A stretch of DNA of 64,000 nt from Arcanobacterium phocisimile (GCF_016904675.1 NZ_CP070228.1:124001-188000); one strand, 5' to 3'; counted from the first letter of the stretch, positions 53,769 through 63,619 are shown. The notes: generated from the letters alone by a model not told the origin. Program-made: numbers and translations.

Positions 53769-54845
53769 ATGAAAACCCGTAAGTTTAGCCTTGCTTTGGT
53801 CACTGCGTGCGCATTGGCGCTTAGTGCGTGCACATCCAGCGTGCCAGCTGCTGATAAAAAGTCTGAGGCTACACCAGAAGAAACTCCAAAAGCTCCTGAG
53901 GTGGTGAAGGTCGTTACCAACGGCTCATTCTCGTTGCCAGATGATGTCCTCGCAGAATTCACCAAAAAATCTGGCTTCAAGGTAGAAATGTTGAACGGCG
54001 AAGAATCTGGAACACTGGATTCGAAGCTGATTCTGACGAAGAATAGCCCGGTGGGTGACGCCGTCGTCGGCCTGACTGCAAACAACATTATCCAGGTTGC
54101 TGAAGCTGGCGTGTTCGACGATTCTGTTAAGCTCGCTGGCCCAGCTGGAGCTGACAAGTACATGGTTTCGCAAGCTGCCGGTGCGATGCCGTTAGATCGT
54201 TCCGATGCATGCTTCAACTACGATATCGCGTATTTTGCAGACAAGGGTTTGACACCGCCAGCATCGCTAGAAGATCTGGTGAAGCCGGACTACCAGAACC
54301 TCACCGTCATCGAGGATCCGTCCAAGTCGGATACCGGTTTCGCACTCTTGGCAGCAACTATCTCCCAGTTTGGCGAAGATGGCTACGTTGACTACTGGAA
54401 GCAGCTCCTCGCCAACGGTACCAAGGTTGATGCGGGCTGGAAGGATGCCTACCAGGTAGATTTCTCTGCTGGTGAAGGAAAGGGCGCCTACCCAATCGTC
54501 ATGTCCTATGCGACATCCCCATTCTGGACGATCAACGAAGCTGGCGATGCTTCTAGCACCGCTAATGTTGCTGGCGGTTGCTACCCGGTTGTGGAATATG
54601 CTGGCGTACTTAAGGGCGCAGCAAACACTGAAGGTGCCCAGAAGTTCCTCGAATGGCTCTCCACCCCGAAGATGCAGACGGTTATTGCAAAGGAAAACGT
54701 TGCCTACCCGATCGACGAATCAGCAGAACTCCCCAAGGGTATGGCTGAGTTTGCGCCGCGACCAAACGCTGTTCCAGCTTTAGATGCGAAAAAGATCGTC
54801 GAAATGAAGGAACAGTGGATCACATCGGTAACTGACCTGTTCTAA
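53769..54845 (+). CDS. thiB: Thiamine ABC transporter substrate-binding lipoprotein
   Basis: A 358-aa protein with lipoprotein signal (lipobox LSAC) and an acidic linker (ATPEETPKAPE), then a type 2 periplasmic-binding domain: VTNGSFSLPDDVLAEFTKKSG, SKLILTKNSPVGDAVVGL, where the second block resembles the ThiB motif with a conserved D-V-V-x-G-L. The preceding TPP riboswitch and the ThiP-like double permease make thiamine or its phosphates the substrate. GGAGG before ATG. Confidence 0.93.
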   Translation: MKTRKFSLALVTACALALSACTSSVPAADKKSEATPEETPKAPEVVKVVTNGSFSLPDDVLAEFTKKSGFKVEMLNGEESGTLDSKLILTKNSPVGDAVVGLTANNIIQVAEAGVFDDSVKLAGPAGADKYMVSQAAGAMPLDRSDACFNYDIAYFADKGLTPPASLEDLVKPDYQNLTVIEDPSKSDTGFALLAATISQFGEDGYVDYWKQLLANGTKVDAGWKDAYQVDFSAGEGKGAYPIVMSYATSPFWTINEAGDASSTANVAGGCYPVVEYAGVLKGAANTEGAQKFLEWLSTPKMQTVIAKENVAYPIDESAELPKGMAEFAPRPNAVPALDAKKIVEMKEQWITSVTDLF

Positions 54846-54877
54846 GAACGGGTTCCTTAGTTTAAAGGACTCGTCCG

Positions 54878-56602
54878 ATGATGAAACATCTCGCACAGCG
54901 CCCACTGGTTATGTGGGCGCTGTGCGCTAGTATCCCAGCAATCTTCCTCGGATTGTTCTTTTTTGCTCCCGTGGCAGACTTGCTGAGCTTAGGTGTTGCC
55001 GAGCTGGTAGACGGTTGGGGTAGTGGCGGTTTTGCTGGACTGATCGGCCAGTTAAGCAATGCCCGTGCAGGGATCGCCATCGCTACCACCCTTGGTTTAG
55101 CATTCGCTGGTACATTACTGTCGGTTGTGGTTGGTGTGCCAGCCGCCTACGTTTTGTATCGCACCCGTTTTCCGGGGCAAAACTTTCTACGGTTCTTGAT
55201 TGTTTTCCCGTTCGTTTTACCTACGATTGCTGTTGCTACAGCGTTTCGTTCTCTTTACGACGACGGTGGTATGCTCGGCTTTCTCGGGCTTGCCGGTTCG
55301 CCGGTGCTTATTGTGTTAGCAATGATGTTTTTCAACGTCTCGGTGATTGTACGCACTGTGGGTGCGGCGTGGAGTGCGTTGAATCCGAACTATGAAGCGG
55401 CGGCTCGTACTCTAGGTGCGTCACCAGTTCGAGCGTTTACATCTGTAACGTGGCCGCAACTAGCTCCCGCAGTGTATTCGGCATCAACCCTGGTCTTCCT
55501 TTACTGTTCTACCTCCTACAGTTTGGTGATGGTTTTAGGAACCACCCGAACTCGCACTCTTGAAACTGAAATCTATCGCCAAACTGCACAGTTCTTAAAC
55601 CTCGGCACCGCCGCATTGCTGTCCCTGGTCCAAGCTATCATTGTGATCCTGGCGCTGATGGTCTCCCAATGGGTTAGCAAACGCGCGACGGTAGCGGGTT
55701 CGCACTCGCGGTTTGTGCGCACACCGCCAACCTTGACCCGCGCACAACGTCCACTTGCGGTGGCAATTGTAGCGATCGTCGTCGTGCTGATTGTTCTTCC
55801 GATCCTCCAAGTCATTGTGCGTTCCTTGCGACGTAACGGTGAGTTCACTACCGCGAATTTCGCTGATCTTTTCCGTCCTGGTGCGGCCCGCTCGGTCGAT
55901 TTTGCGATAGCGTCAACGATTTGGCAGTCACTATCTGCTGCTATCTATGCGACGGTGATCGCCGTCGTCGTCGGGGTGATGGTGTCGCTTTTGGTCACTC
56001 GCAAACTTCGAATACGCGGCGAAACCTGGGGTCGAATCACCCGCTTCTATGACGCGCTTTTCATCTTCCCGGTGGGAATTTCGTCAGTAACTTTAGGTTT
56101 CGGCATGCTCGTCGCCCTTGGCGGATCGCTGCGCTTCATCGCTGATTCCCCGCTGTTATTGCCGCTTGCGCAAGCACTCGTCGCATTACCGATTCTGATC
56201 CGCACGAGTGTGCCGATGCTTGACGGAGTTAACCGGAAGCTTTATGGTCCGGCTCTCACCTTGGGTGCTTCTCCGTTTCGTGCATTTTTCACCGTTGAAG
56301 GGCCGGTGCTTGCCCGGGCACTGGGGGTTGGTGCTGGGTTCGCATTCGCTATCAGCATTGGCGAGTTTTCGGCGACGTCGTTCTTAGTGCTACAACGTGA
56401 ACCCACCTTGCCTGTCATGATTTATCAGCTTGTTGGCCGTGCCGGTGCCACCGACCAGGGCATGGCTTACGCGGGAACAGTCATTTTGTGTGGCATTACA
56501 GCGCTCGTGATGGTGATCGTAGAGATGCTCAGCAAACCACGTAGCAGCCATGCATCGCAGCACTCCCATGTTTCGCGCACGTCCCAAACTACGGATAAAT
56601 AA
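54878..56602 (+). CDS. thiP: Thiamine ABC transporter permease, ThiP-like, double-domain
   Basis: A 574-aa permease of two fused BPD domains. First docking loop LNPNYEAAARTLGASPVRAFTSVTWPQLAPA near residue 180; second VNRKLYGPALTLGASPFRAFFTVEGPVLARAL near residue 460. The fused form is the standard for ThiP and iron(III) permeases. Starts 32 bp after the binding-protein gene. Confidence 0.93.
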   Translation: MMKHLAQRPLVMWALCASIPAIFLGLFFFAPVADLLSLGVAELVDGWGSGGFAGLIGQLSNARAGIAIATTLGLAFAGTLLSVVVGVPAAYVLYRTRFPGQNFLRFLIVFPFVLPTIAVATAFRSLYDDGGMLGFLGLAGSPVLIVLAMMFFNVSVIVRTVGAAWSALNPNYEAAARTLGASPVRAFTSVTWPQLAPAVYSASTLVFLYCSTSYSLVMVLGTTRTRTLETEIYRQTAQFLNLGTAALLSLVQAIIVILALMVSQWVSKRATVAGSHSRFVRTPPTLTRAQRPLAVAIVAIVVVLIVLPILQVIVRSLRRNGEFTTANFADLFRPGAARSVDFAIASTIWQSLSAAIYATVIAVVVGVMVSLLVTRKLRIRGETWGRITRFYDALFIFPVGISSVTLGFGMLVALGGSLRFIADSPLLLPLAQALVALPILIRTSVPMLDGVNRKLYGPALTLGASPFRAFFTVEGPVLARALGVGAGFAFAISIGEFSATSFLVLQREPTLPVMIYQLVGRAGATDQGMAYAGTVILCGITALVMVIVEMLSKPRSSHASQHSHVSRTSQTTDK

Positions 56603-56615
56603 TGGAGAAAACACC

Positions 56616-57278
56616 ATGAGTACGATTGATGTCTCCCATGTCAGCTTGACTTACCCCAACGGATATCAAGCATTACGTGATGTGAGCCTGCGGGTTGCTC
56701 ATGGGGAAATCGTGGGATTGCTTGGTGCTTCAGGATCAGGTAAATCCACACTGCTGCGTGCGATTGCTGGGCTTGAACCGATCGATGCCGGACGAATCGT
56801 TGTTGGTGGGCGAAATATGGATGGGGTGACGCCACATCGCCGAAACATCGGTATGGTTTTTCAAGACGGTCAGCTTTTCCCGCATCGTAATGTTGCCCGC
56901 AATGTTGCCTATGGCCTGGAAATGGCTGGGGTGAAACGTGGCGAACGAGAAGCGCGCGTATCTGCCATGCTTGACGTTGTCGGACTGGGTGGGTTTGAAA
57001 AACGTGAAGTAGGTACGCTCTCGGGTGGCCAAGCCCAACGGGTGGCGTTAGCGCGCTCGCTGGCTCCGCGTCCGCACGTGTTGCTTCTTGACGAACCACT
57101 TTCGGCTCTCGATAAAGAATTGCGGGAACGCTTAGCCGTGGATGTGCGCCAGATTCTCAAAGGTGCGCAAATGACTGCCGTGTTTGTGACTCACGATCCG
57201 GATGAGGCCAACACTGTTGCTGACCGCGTGCTACGAATGACTGACGGAACGTTATGCGGGCACACTGCACGTGCCTAG
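56616..57278 (+). CDS. thiQ: Thiamine ABC transporter ATP-binding protein
   Basis: A 220-aa ATPase; ATGGAGAAAACACC before the ATG at 56616 fixes the start, and the frame open further upstream overlaps thiP. Walker A GASGSGKSTLLR, signature LSGGQAQRVALARSLAP, Walker B HVLLLDEPLSALD, and the switch His in VFVTHDPDEA. Third gene of the riboswitch-controlled operon. Its TAG stop shares the sequence CTAG with the convergent hexosaminidase gene. Confidence 0.93.
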   Translation: MSTIDVSHVSLTYPNGYQALRDVSLRVAHGEIVGLLGASGSGKSTLLRAIAGLEPIDAGRIVVGGRNMDGVTPHRRNIGMVFQDGQLFPHRNVARNVAYGLEMAGVKRGEREARVSAMLDVVGLGGFEKREVGTLSGGQAQRVALARSLAPRPHVLLLDEPLSALDKELRERLAVDVRQILKGAQMTAVFVTHDPDEANTVADRVLRMTDGTLCGHTARA

Positions 57279-58669
57279 GATATTTGCCAGCAACGTGCCG
57301 CAAACTCAGCTAGCGGTTCGCGGATCCCTACAGCTACCTCGGCTGGGGTTTGTGCATCAGGCTGATCGGACCAGATTGAGAAGAATGCACCGACAAGCTG
57401 GTTCGGATAGCCACCATTTTCGGGCTTGATTTCCTGAATAGGCGAGGCCGAAACGCCTGCTGGTAATTGCGGGAAGAGACCCGGATGCCAGTTTGCAGCT
57501 TCGATACGTTCGGCGCTCGGGTAGCGGTATCCAGCGTTCTCACCTAAAACATAATAAAACAGTGAATCGTTGAAATTGACGATCCGATAATTGGCTGCCA
57601 AAGCATCCGAAACCGGACGCATATGAGCATGCCAGTTGGTCCACCATGTCAATACCATTTCCGGATTGAGTTGGACGATGTTTCCCCGAAGCATACCGTC
57701 ATTCCACACCCGAGCCGTAAAACCGCGGCTTTTGAGGTGAGAGGCAATCTGATTAACGAAATCCGTCAACAGGTCGAAACCATTCGCATCCGAACCGAAC
57801 GTGCGTTGAGCTGCCTGTGCCAACACGGGGTATTCAGTAATGCGGGCAAAATCAACAAACTCATCGCCGCCGAGATGCCAAGATTGACATTCTGCGAAAA
57901 GATCGGCAAAATCGTCGATTAGAGCACGCGCAAAATCGAGAGCTTCAGGTAACGCAATATTGAGCGCATGGCCGGTATCTGGAATCGCTAACGGTTCGGC
58001 GTCGGGTGCTAGATGCGCGGGTGGAAGTTGTAATTCTGGGAAGGCAGCCAATGCCTTCCTTAAATGCCCTGGCATATCCAACGAAGGAATAATCTCTATA
58101 TACAGATCGCGTGCCAGTGCGAGGATCTCGCGAGCCTCGTCACGCGTTATATGATGCTTTGAAACGATCTGTGGAAAAGCATGAGATTCTAACCGGAACC
58201 CTTCATTTTCTGAAAAATGCCACTGGATAACATTCAGCCCAAGTGATGCAGCCTCCCGCATACGATCCTTTAGCCATTGTGCATCAAAATATTTGCGAGC
58301 CGCATCAATATGCAATCCGCGTTCCGCAACTAACGGAGAAATCTGAATTGTGCCACATGGGACTGATCCCGCAGCATCAAATAGGGACAGAAGGTGGCGC
58401 GTTGCGCGGAAAATTCCTACCGGAGCAGACGCTGAGACAACGATTGACTTTTCACTGACTTCAATCGTCGCAGCTTCAGGACTAGTAGTCGGTTGTGAAG
58501 AAACCTGCACAACAATCCGAAACTCTGCACCTGGAACATCATCGATAGCAGTAGCCAATCCACGGACACCGAAATCAGTTGCCAACCGTTGTGCTTCGTG
58601 ACGAAATGCGAGATCGGAAACGATCGCAACCGTCGTCGTCGGAATCCACCTGCAACGCGCCGTAACCAT
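57275..58669 (-). CDS. Intracellular GH20 beta-N-acetylhexosaminidase
   Basis: A 464-aa glycoside hydrolase family 20 enzyme. An N-terminal GH20b-like domain (residues about 1-110) is followed by the TIM barrel starting ERGLHIDAARKYFDAQWLKDRM. The catalytic Asp-Glu pair lies in WHLGGDEF near residue 265, and the substrate-binding Trp in VLTWWTNWH. There is no signal peptide, so it works on imported oligosaccharides, releasing N-acetylglucosamine or N-acetylgalactosamine. Start overlaps the upstream permease stop (TAATG); last gene of the sugar ABC operon. Confidence 0.92.
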   Translation of the reverse strand: MVTARCRWIPTTTVAIVSDLAFRHEAQRLATDFGVRGLATAIDDVPGAEFRIVVQVSSQPTTSPEAATIEVSEKSIVVSASAPVGIFRATRHLLSLFDAAGSVPCGTIQISPLVAERGLHIDAARKYFDAQWLKDRMREAASLGLNVIQWHFSENEGFRLESHAFPQIVSKHHITRDEAREILALARDLYIEIIPSLDMPGHLRKALAAFPELQLPPAHLAPDAEPLAIPDTGHALNIALPEALDFARALIDDFADLFAECQSWHLGGDEFVDFARITEYPVLAQAAQRTFGSDANGFDLLTDFVNQIASHLKSRGFTARVWNDGMLRGNIVQLNPEMVLTWWTNWHAHMRPVSDALAANYRIVNFNDSLFYYVLGENAGYRYPSAERIEAANWHPGLFPQLPAGVSASPIQEIKPENGGYPNQLVGAFFSIWSDQPDAQTPAEVAVGIREPLAEFAARCWQIS

Positions 58670-59562
58670 TACTGCTTCACGCCACCTTCCTCAACACCCC
58701 TAAAGAACTGCTTTTGCAACGTGGCGAACAAGATAATAATCGGTACCAATGCAATCATCGTGCCGGCCGCAATAACACGCGGATTAGCTGCGAAGTTAGA
58801 ATTCAAATACTGCATACCAACAGTCAGCGTGTACTTCGCCGGGTCAGACAAGACAACCAGCGGCCACAAGAAATCATCCCATGCGCCGATAAATGCAAAC
58901 AGTGCGATAACTGAAACCATACCGCGAATATTCGGCCAAACAATGTGACGCAACCGCTGGAATGTGTTTGCGCCATCGATCGTCGCTGCATCCAACACAT
59001 CCGGCGGAATCATCCGGCAAGCTGCGGCAATCAACAACACGTTAATTGCCGAAATAGCACCAGGCAAGAACACACCCCATAGCGTGTTTGCTAAGCCTAA
59101 CGATTTAACGGTCAAATACTGGCTGGTCAAAGTGACTTCGCCAGGTAGAAGCAAGGTAGAGAAGAAAATCGCCATAATGATTCCCTTGCCCCTAAACTTC
59201 AAACAGCCCAGCGCATAACCGCCCAAGGTTGCAAAAATAATATTCGAAACAACTGTTCCTACACCGACAAGCAAGGAATGCCATGCGTAGCTAAGAACCG
59301 GGATCGTGCGGAACACTTCAGCGTAATTCGACAGTGTTGGCTCTTGCGGAATAATCGTTGGCGGGAAATCGTAGATGTTTTCGGAAGCGCCTTTAAACGA
59401 GGTGGATAGCTGCCACAAGAATGGGAACACCATCAATGCCAACACGGCAAACAGAAGAATATACTTGCCGATCAGACCAGCCAATGACGGCTTCATAATA
59501 TCTGAGGAGCCGCGAGTACGGAAGGCGCGATCGTGACGGACGAGATCAGTGGACGTGCTCAT
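58669..59562 (-). CDS. Carbohydrate ABC transporter permease, MalG-like
   Basis: A 297-aa permease with six membrane segments and the CUT1-type EAA loop in DVLDAATIDGANTFQRLRHIVWPNIRG. Six hydrophobic helices and the MalG layout are clear. A hydrophilic N-terminal ~30 residues precede the first segment. Coupled by overlap to the MalF-like gene and to the hexosaminidase gene. Confidence 0.93.
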   Translation of the reverse strand: MSTSTDLVRHDRAFRTRGSSDIMKPSLAGLIGKYILLFAVLALMVFPFLWQLSTSFKGASENIYDFPPTIIPQEPTLSNYAEVFRTIPVLSYAWHSLLVGVGTVVSNIIFATLGGYALGCLKFRGKGIIMAIFFSTLLLPGEVTLTSQYLTVKSLGLANTLWGVFLPGAISAINVLLIAAACRMIPPDVLDAATIDGANTFQRLRHIVWPNIRGMVSVIALFAFIGAWDDFLWPLVVLSDPAKYTLTVGMQYLNSNFAANPRVIAAGTMIALVPIIILFATLQKQFFRGVEEGGVKQ

Positions 59563-60548
59563 GCGGAGATTCCTTCCTTAACAGCGTTGACCGCAGGCGC
59601 GGCAGCGGTTTGCTTGGCAAGTTGAAGAGCGGCCTTGTGGGCTTTACGAGTACGGCGAGCTGCGAGGGCATCACGGAGCATGTCGCCGTTGTTGGAAATA
59701 CCTACGATGAGAAGTGGGATTAACGTCAAGAGGAATAAGACGAGGGAGATTGCTGACGCATAGCCAACCTGACCGTTTAGGCCCTTGCCACTTGCTTGGA
59801 TCAACATGACAACGCTCATTGCGCGCCCGCCCGGGCCGCCCGAACCGTTGGACAGCACGTAAAGTTCGGTAAAGATACGCATAGCGGCAACACAAATTAA
59901 GACGGAGACTAACAGCATCGGGCCGCGTACGCCTGGGACCGTCACAGACCAGAACCGACGCCATTTACCGGCGCCGTCAAGAGCCGCTGCTTCGTGCAGG
60001 TCGCGGCCAACATTACCTAACGCGGCAAGGTAGACAACCATATAGTATCCCAGGCCCTTCCACACGGTCAAGCCAATAGCGCAACCGATTAAGAGCCAAC
60101 GGTCAGACAAAAACTCTACTGGGCGGTCAATGAAACCAAAGAATTTCAATGCTTCGTTAATGGTGCCGTTGCCTGAGAAGAGGAACTCCCACACAATCGC
60201 CACTACGACTGCAGATGCGATAACAGGGAAATAGAATGTGGTTCGGAAAAATCCGATACCTGGAATTTTATTGTGTACCAACAGTGCTAACAGAAGTGGC
60301 AAGAACGTTAGCAACGGAACACAGACGACGACGTAGACCAACGACGTCGTTAGTGCATAGACGAACCGTTCATCGCTAAAAAGTGCGTAGAAATTTTGTA
60401 ACCCAACAAACTTTGCGGGACGAAGAGGACGAGCGTCAGTAAACGCCAGTGCTACTGTGTTAAGGAATGGCCAGAGTGCAAATACAAGCACCCAGATCAC
60501 TCCCGGGAGTGTCAATAGATACGGGGTGTACCATTTTTGTCGTTTCAT
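59559..60548 (-). CDS. Carbohydrate ABC transporter permease, MalF-like
   Basis: A 329-aa permease starting MKRQKWYTPYLLTLPGVIWVLVF. EAA-loop segment DLHEAAALDGAGKWRRFWSVTVPGVRG is clear. The C-terminus has a charged tail of about 35 residues. Partners with the MalG-like protein. No ATPase gene is in the operon, as is common for CUT1 systems served by a shared MsmK-type ATPase. Confidence 0.93.
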   Translation of the reverse strand: MKRQKWYTPYLLTLPGVIWVLVFALWPFLNTVALAFTDARPLRPAKFVGLQNFYALFSDERFVYALTTSLVYVVVCVPLLTFLPLLLALLVHNKIPGIGFFRTTFYFPVIASAVVVAIVWEFLFSGNGTINEALKFFGFIDRPVEFLSDRWLLIGCAIGLTVWKGLGYYMVVYLAALGNVGRDLHEAAALDGAGKWRRFWSVTVPGVRGPMLLVSVLICVAAMRIFTELYVLSNGSGGPGGRAMSVVMLIQASGKGLNGQVGYASAISLVLFLLTLIPLLIVGISNNGDMLRDALAARRTRKAHKAALQLAKQTAAAPAVNAVKEGISA

Positions 60549-60580
60549 TTGCTCATCCCCTTCGTCTCAGTTGTTAATGG

Positions 60581-61873
60581 TTACTTTTCGATTGCTTGCT
60601 GAGCGTGCTCAACAGACTTATCGAGAGCTTCCTTCGCGGTGATTTCTCCTTTAACGGCGAGAGCGATTTGCTGTTTAGCGAACGTTTCCATTTCGGTGGT
60701 GAACTTCGGGTCACCGGTCATCTTTGCCTTGTCCATTTGCTTAGCGGCAAGATCGGTTGCGACCTTCTGCTGCTCGTGCTCAGCCTCAATAGCGAAAGTT
60801 GATGGATCTGCGTTTGCAGCAACCGTTCCAGGGAAGAAGCCAACTGCGAGCTTGACAAACTCGATTTGGTTTTCGGTGTTGGTAACAAATTCTGCGAACT
60901 TCAGAGCGAGTTCTGGGTTCTTGGAGTTCTTAGCAACTGAAATGCCTTGAACGAACAATGGTGGGTTGCCGAAGCCGGCTGTTACCTGCATGTTCGGTAG
61001 CAAGGTTGGGGCGTTAACAGCAACGTCCTTGTCAATGTAGTTCGGTCCTGCTGTTGTCCAGGCTGCAGTTCCCTTGTTGAAGTTGTTGACGTTTGCGTTC
61101 GCAGTGCCAGCGTTTTGGAGAGCTTCAGGGGAGATAGCGCCCTTCTTGTAGAGGTCAATGTAGGTGTTGACGATTTCTTCGGCTTCTGGAGTGTTGAATG
61201 CAAACTTGCCATCCTTGATGATGTCTAGCTTGCCACCAGCGTCAGAGACCATGATCTGCAAGCCCTTCGGGCTTGGAAGATCGGAAATGGTTTGAATGCC
61301 GTCCTGGCCGAGTTTCTCAGCTACGGCCCACAATTCCTTGTAGGTTGATGGAGCTTGAGAAACGCCAGCTTTCTCAAGAAGTTCAGTGTTCCAGTAGTTC
61401 AGTTCAGTGCCCAAATACCACGGGAATCCGAAGGAGCCTTCAACGCCGTCGAAGGTGTACGCTTCTACGCCACCAGGAACGTATTCGTCGATGATCTTGG
61501 ATTCTTTCTTCAAGTCCATGAGCTGATCGACCGAAGCGAGTGCATAAGCGTACTCTGGTGGAAGGTTGATAACGTCTGGAAGTTCGCCGGATTCAGCTTG
61601 CTGGAGGACCTTATCTTCATAGCCGTCTCCTGGTTGGTCGATCCACTTGATCTTTGCACCAGGGTTAGCCTTCTCAAAATCAGCAACGAGTTTTTCGAAG
61701 TATGGAGTGAACTTATCGTTCTTCAGTGACCATGTTTGGAATGTGATTTCGCCAGTTGCGTTGCCTTCGCCGGCGTTATCCGTTGACTCGTTAGATACAC
61801 CACCGCCAGTGCAGGCGCTGAGCAGAAGTGTTGTAGCGGCTAGGAAGCCGATGGAAGCGGAACGGATCTTCAT
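60581..61873 (-). CDS. Sugar ABC transporter substrate-binding lipoprotein
   Basis: A 430-aa family 1 extracellular solute-binding protein; lipobox LSAC with a Gly/Ser/Asn-rich spacer. Features: EITFQTWSLKNDKFTPYFEKLVADFEKANPG, FGFPWYLGTELNYWNTELLEKAG and GKGTAAWT-type ligand loops. With the GH20 enzyme behind it, the ligand is probably an N-acetylhexosamine-containing oligosaccharide such as chitobiose or a host-glycan fragment. CAAGGAGAAC before the ATG. Confidence 0.93.
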   Translation of the reverse strand: MKIRSASIGFLAATTLLLSACTGGGVSNESTDNAGEGNATGEITFQTWSLKNDKFTPYFEKLVADFEKANPGAKIKWIDQPGDGYEDKVLQQAESGELPDVINLPPEYAYALASVDQLMDLKKESKIIDEYVPGGVEAYTFDGVEGSFGFPWYLGTELNYWNTELLEKAGVSQAPSTYKELWAVAEKLGQDGIQTISDLPSPKGLQIMVSDAGGKLDIIKDGKFAFNTPEAEEIVNTYIDLYKKGAISPEALQNAGTANANVNNFNKGTAAWTTAGPNYIDKDVAVNAPTLLPNMQVTAGFGNPPLFVQGISVAKNSKNPELALKFAEFVTNTENQIEFVKLAVGFFPGTVAANADPSTFAIEAEHEQQKVATDLAAKQMDKAKMTGDPKFTTEMETFAKQQIALAVKGEITAKEALDKSVEHAQQAIEK

Positions 61874-62287
61874 CGATGTTCTCCTTGTTTTAGTTTTGGG
61901 CTATTCTTCGTTGAAATGCCGATTACCGTTTTGGCAGTCGCGCAGATATTGTGCGTAATCTGCGCCACAACTAAACCGGTAAAGTAAGATTAGTGTATCA
62001 CCCATTTTTACCCTTGAAAAGCGAAGAGGGTGGGCCTGTTCTACCAGTTTTATGTTGATGTTGAGTGATGGAGTGCGTGATCGTTTCTGGAAGCCTCAGG
62101 CTGTTCCTATAATCGAACATGTAAATCTGGATCGAACGATGAGAGGTGAGAAGATTACCCCTACCGCGCGTTGTAGATAAAGTTTGGGGTGAGGAGAGAC
62201 GAAGATCCAGCCAGGGTTAGGCGAGTTCAGGCAGGCCTGGGTGTAGTCCAGCAAAGATAGGCCGGGCGTGCAGAATTCCCGCCCCTG
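61874..62287. other. 414-bp gene-free region between the sugar ABC operon and DUF4921
   Basis: It contains the sugar-importer promoter and the 8-bp palindrome described separately. No coding frame is convincing: short open frames lack starts with ribosome sites. Between about 62040 and 62287 I see nothing recognisable. Confidence 0.55.
61940..61965. promoter_or_regulatory. GCGCAGAT-N10-ATCTGCGC inverted repeat upstream of the sugar importer
   Basis: A perfect 8-bp inverted repeat with a 10-bp centre (61940-61947 and 61958-61965), 67-92 bp upstream of the binding-protein start on its strand. The position fits a sugar-responsive repressor or activator; no regulator gene is adjacent. Confidence 0.55.
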
Positions 62288-63619
62288 CTATATCCCGAGG
62301 TTCGGATTGTATTTGAGCACATTCGGCTCGTTACTACATTCGCTGGCAATCGAAATGTTGTGGGCGATAGTTCCTTCGGCTCGCAGTTCGAGCAATCGTG
62401 GAACAACACGGTCGCGCAACGCCCACGGATCAATCGTATTGACGTAAATCTTTGTGCCGCCTTCAAAGCCGGCCAATGTGGAGACGCGCCATTTAATCAG
62501 CACTTTCCATGGCATACTCACATCAGCGTCAATCGGCTTGCAATGCCATTCTTCGTTTGTTGGCACTGCTGGACCAGTAGCGGCATGCATTGCGTGGATT
62601 AAATCGCTCATTGCGCGACGTTCGTCGTCGGTGTGCTCCCATGGTTGGGAAGCGGGCGACTTTGACCATACTTCCAATGTCGGATACCGGTGGCCGAATC
62701 CGGCAATCGCAATCGCATGCTTGTTTTCTGCCAGAACTAAATTGTGGTAGTTAGCGTAGTTGATGGCAGCTTCGTTATAGAGGTTCGGGTTTTGACGTAC
62801 ACGTTCAACCTCGATCTTGCCGTTGACGGAGCGTTGATCGATTGCGACGAGCTGCTTGTGTAAATGGTCAAAGGAAGCGCCAGCTGGTTTGAGCCAGTTT
62901 TGGAACACTTGCACGTAGCGTACGTATTTGTTTTGTGCGTAGAGATCTTGCATGGCGTCGACGGTGAGCCGAATGAACCATTCGTGTTCTTGCGGGGTGA
63001 GGGTGCCGGCAGCCGCTAAGTGTGAGGTGTCGGTGGCGTCGGGGGTGAAGTGGCGACGTGCCACAATCAGATCATGTCCGCCGCCGAAGAGTGGATATGC
63101 TAAATCGGTGATTTCTTGATCGCTCAGCGCGTTGAATTCTTCATCGGTGTGGGTGCTGCGCAGTTTCATGCGCAGGACTTTTAAGACGTGGGATCGACCG
63201 GCTGGGTCTGCCATATAGGCCTCAAGCCGTCCGCGTGCGGTGGCTGGCAAGCGGTAATCATAGTTTTTCGCCCAGTAATCGAAGGAGAGTATTTCGAACA
63301 GGTTGGGGATACGCCGGAATTCCCATTCACGGGTGAGCATGTCAACGTTGGTGCCGTTGTAGACAACTGCGTCGTCGCGTTTACGTACGATGCGGGCTTT
63401 TTCCGGTGGTGTTTCAAGAATGCGCTGGGTACAAAAAGCGCAGGTGTGGCCAACGAGTTTGGGGTCTATTGGTTGGATGTCCGTGTGAACGATATCGATG
63501 GGACGGTTGGCGCGTCCAGGTATGGTCCACACTTCGGTTCCGGAGAACGGATTGATTTGTTTAATCGTACCGTCTGCCATTTTTGTGAGGGGCGGGGGAA
63601 AAGAATATGTGTCAACCAT
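62288..63619 (-). CDS. DUF4921 family GalT/HIT-like protein
   Basis: A 443-aa protein related to galactose-1-phosphate uridylyltransferases of the HIT superfamily. CAFCTQRILETPP is a C-x-x-C zinc-type pair, and SFDHLHKQLVA provides the H-x-H-x-Q nucleotide-transferase triad. The FSGTEVWTIPGRANRPI start is family-specific. The reaction is not established; a sugar-phosphate uridylyl or adenylyl transfer is plausible. It diverges from the MFS gene at the right edge. Confidence 0.8.
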   Translation of the reverse strand: MVDTYSFPPPLTKMADGTIKQINPFSGTEVWTIPGRANRPIDIVHTDIQPIDPKLVGHTCAFCTQRILETPPEKARIVRKRDDAVVYNGTNVDMLTREWEFRRIPNLFEILSFDYWAKNYDYRLPATARGRLEAYMADPAGRSHVLKVLRMKLRSTHTDEEFNALSDQEITDLAYPLFGGGHDLIVARRHFTPDATDTSHLAAAGTLTPQEHEWFIRLTVDAMQDLYAQNKYVRYVQVFQNWLKPAGASFDHLHKQLVAIDQRSVNGKIEVERVRQNPNLYNEAAINYANYHNLVLAENKHAIAIAGFGHRYPTLEVWSKSPASQPWEHTDDERRAMSDLIHAMHAATGPAVPTNEEWHCKPIDADVSMPWKVLIKWRVSTLAGFEGGTKIYVNTIDPWALRDRVVPRLLELRAEGTIAHNISIASECSNEPNVLKYNPNLGI

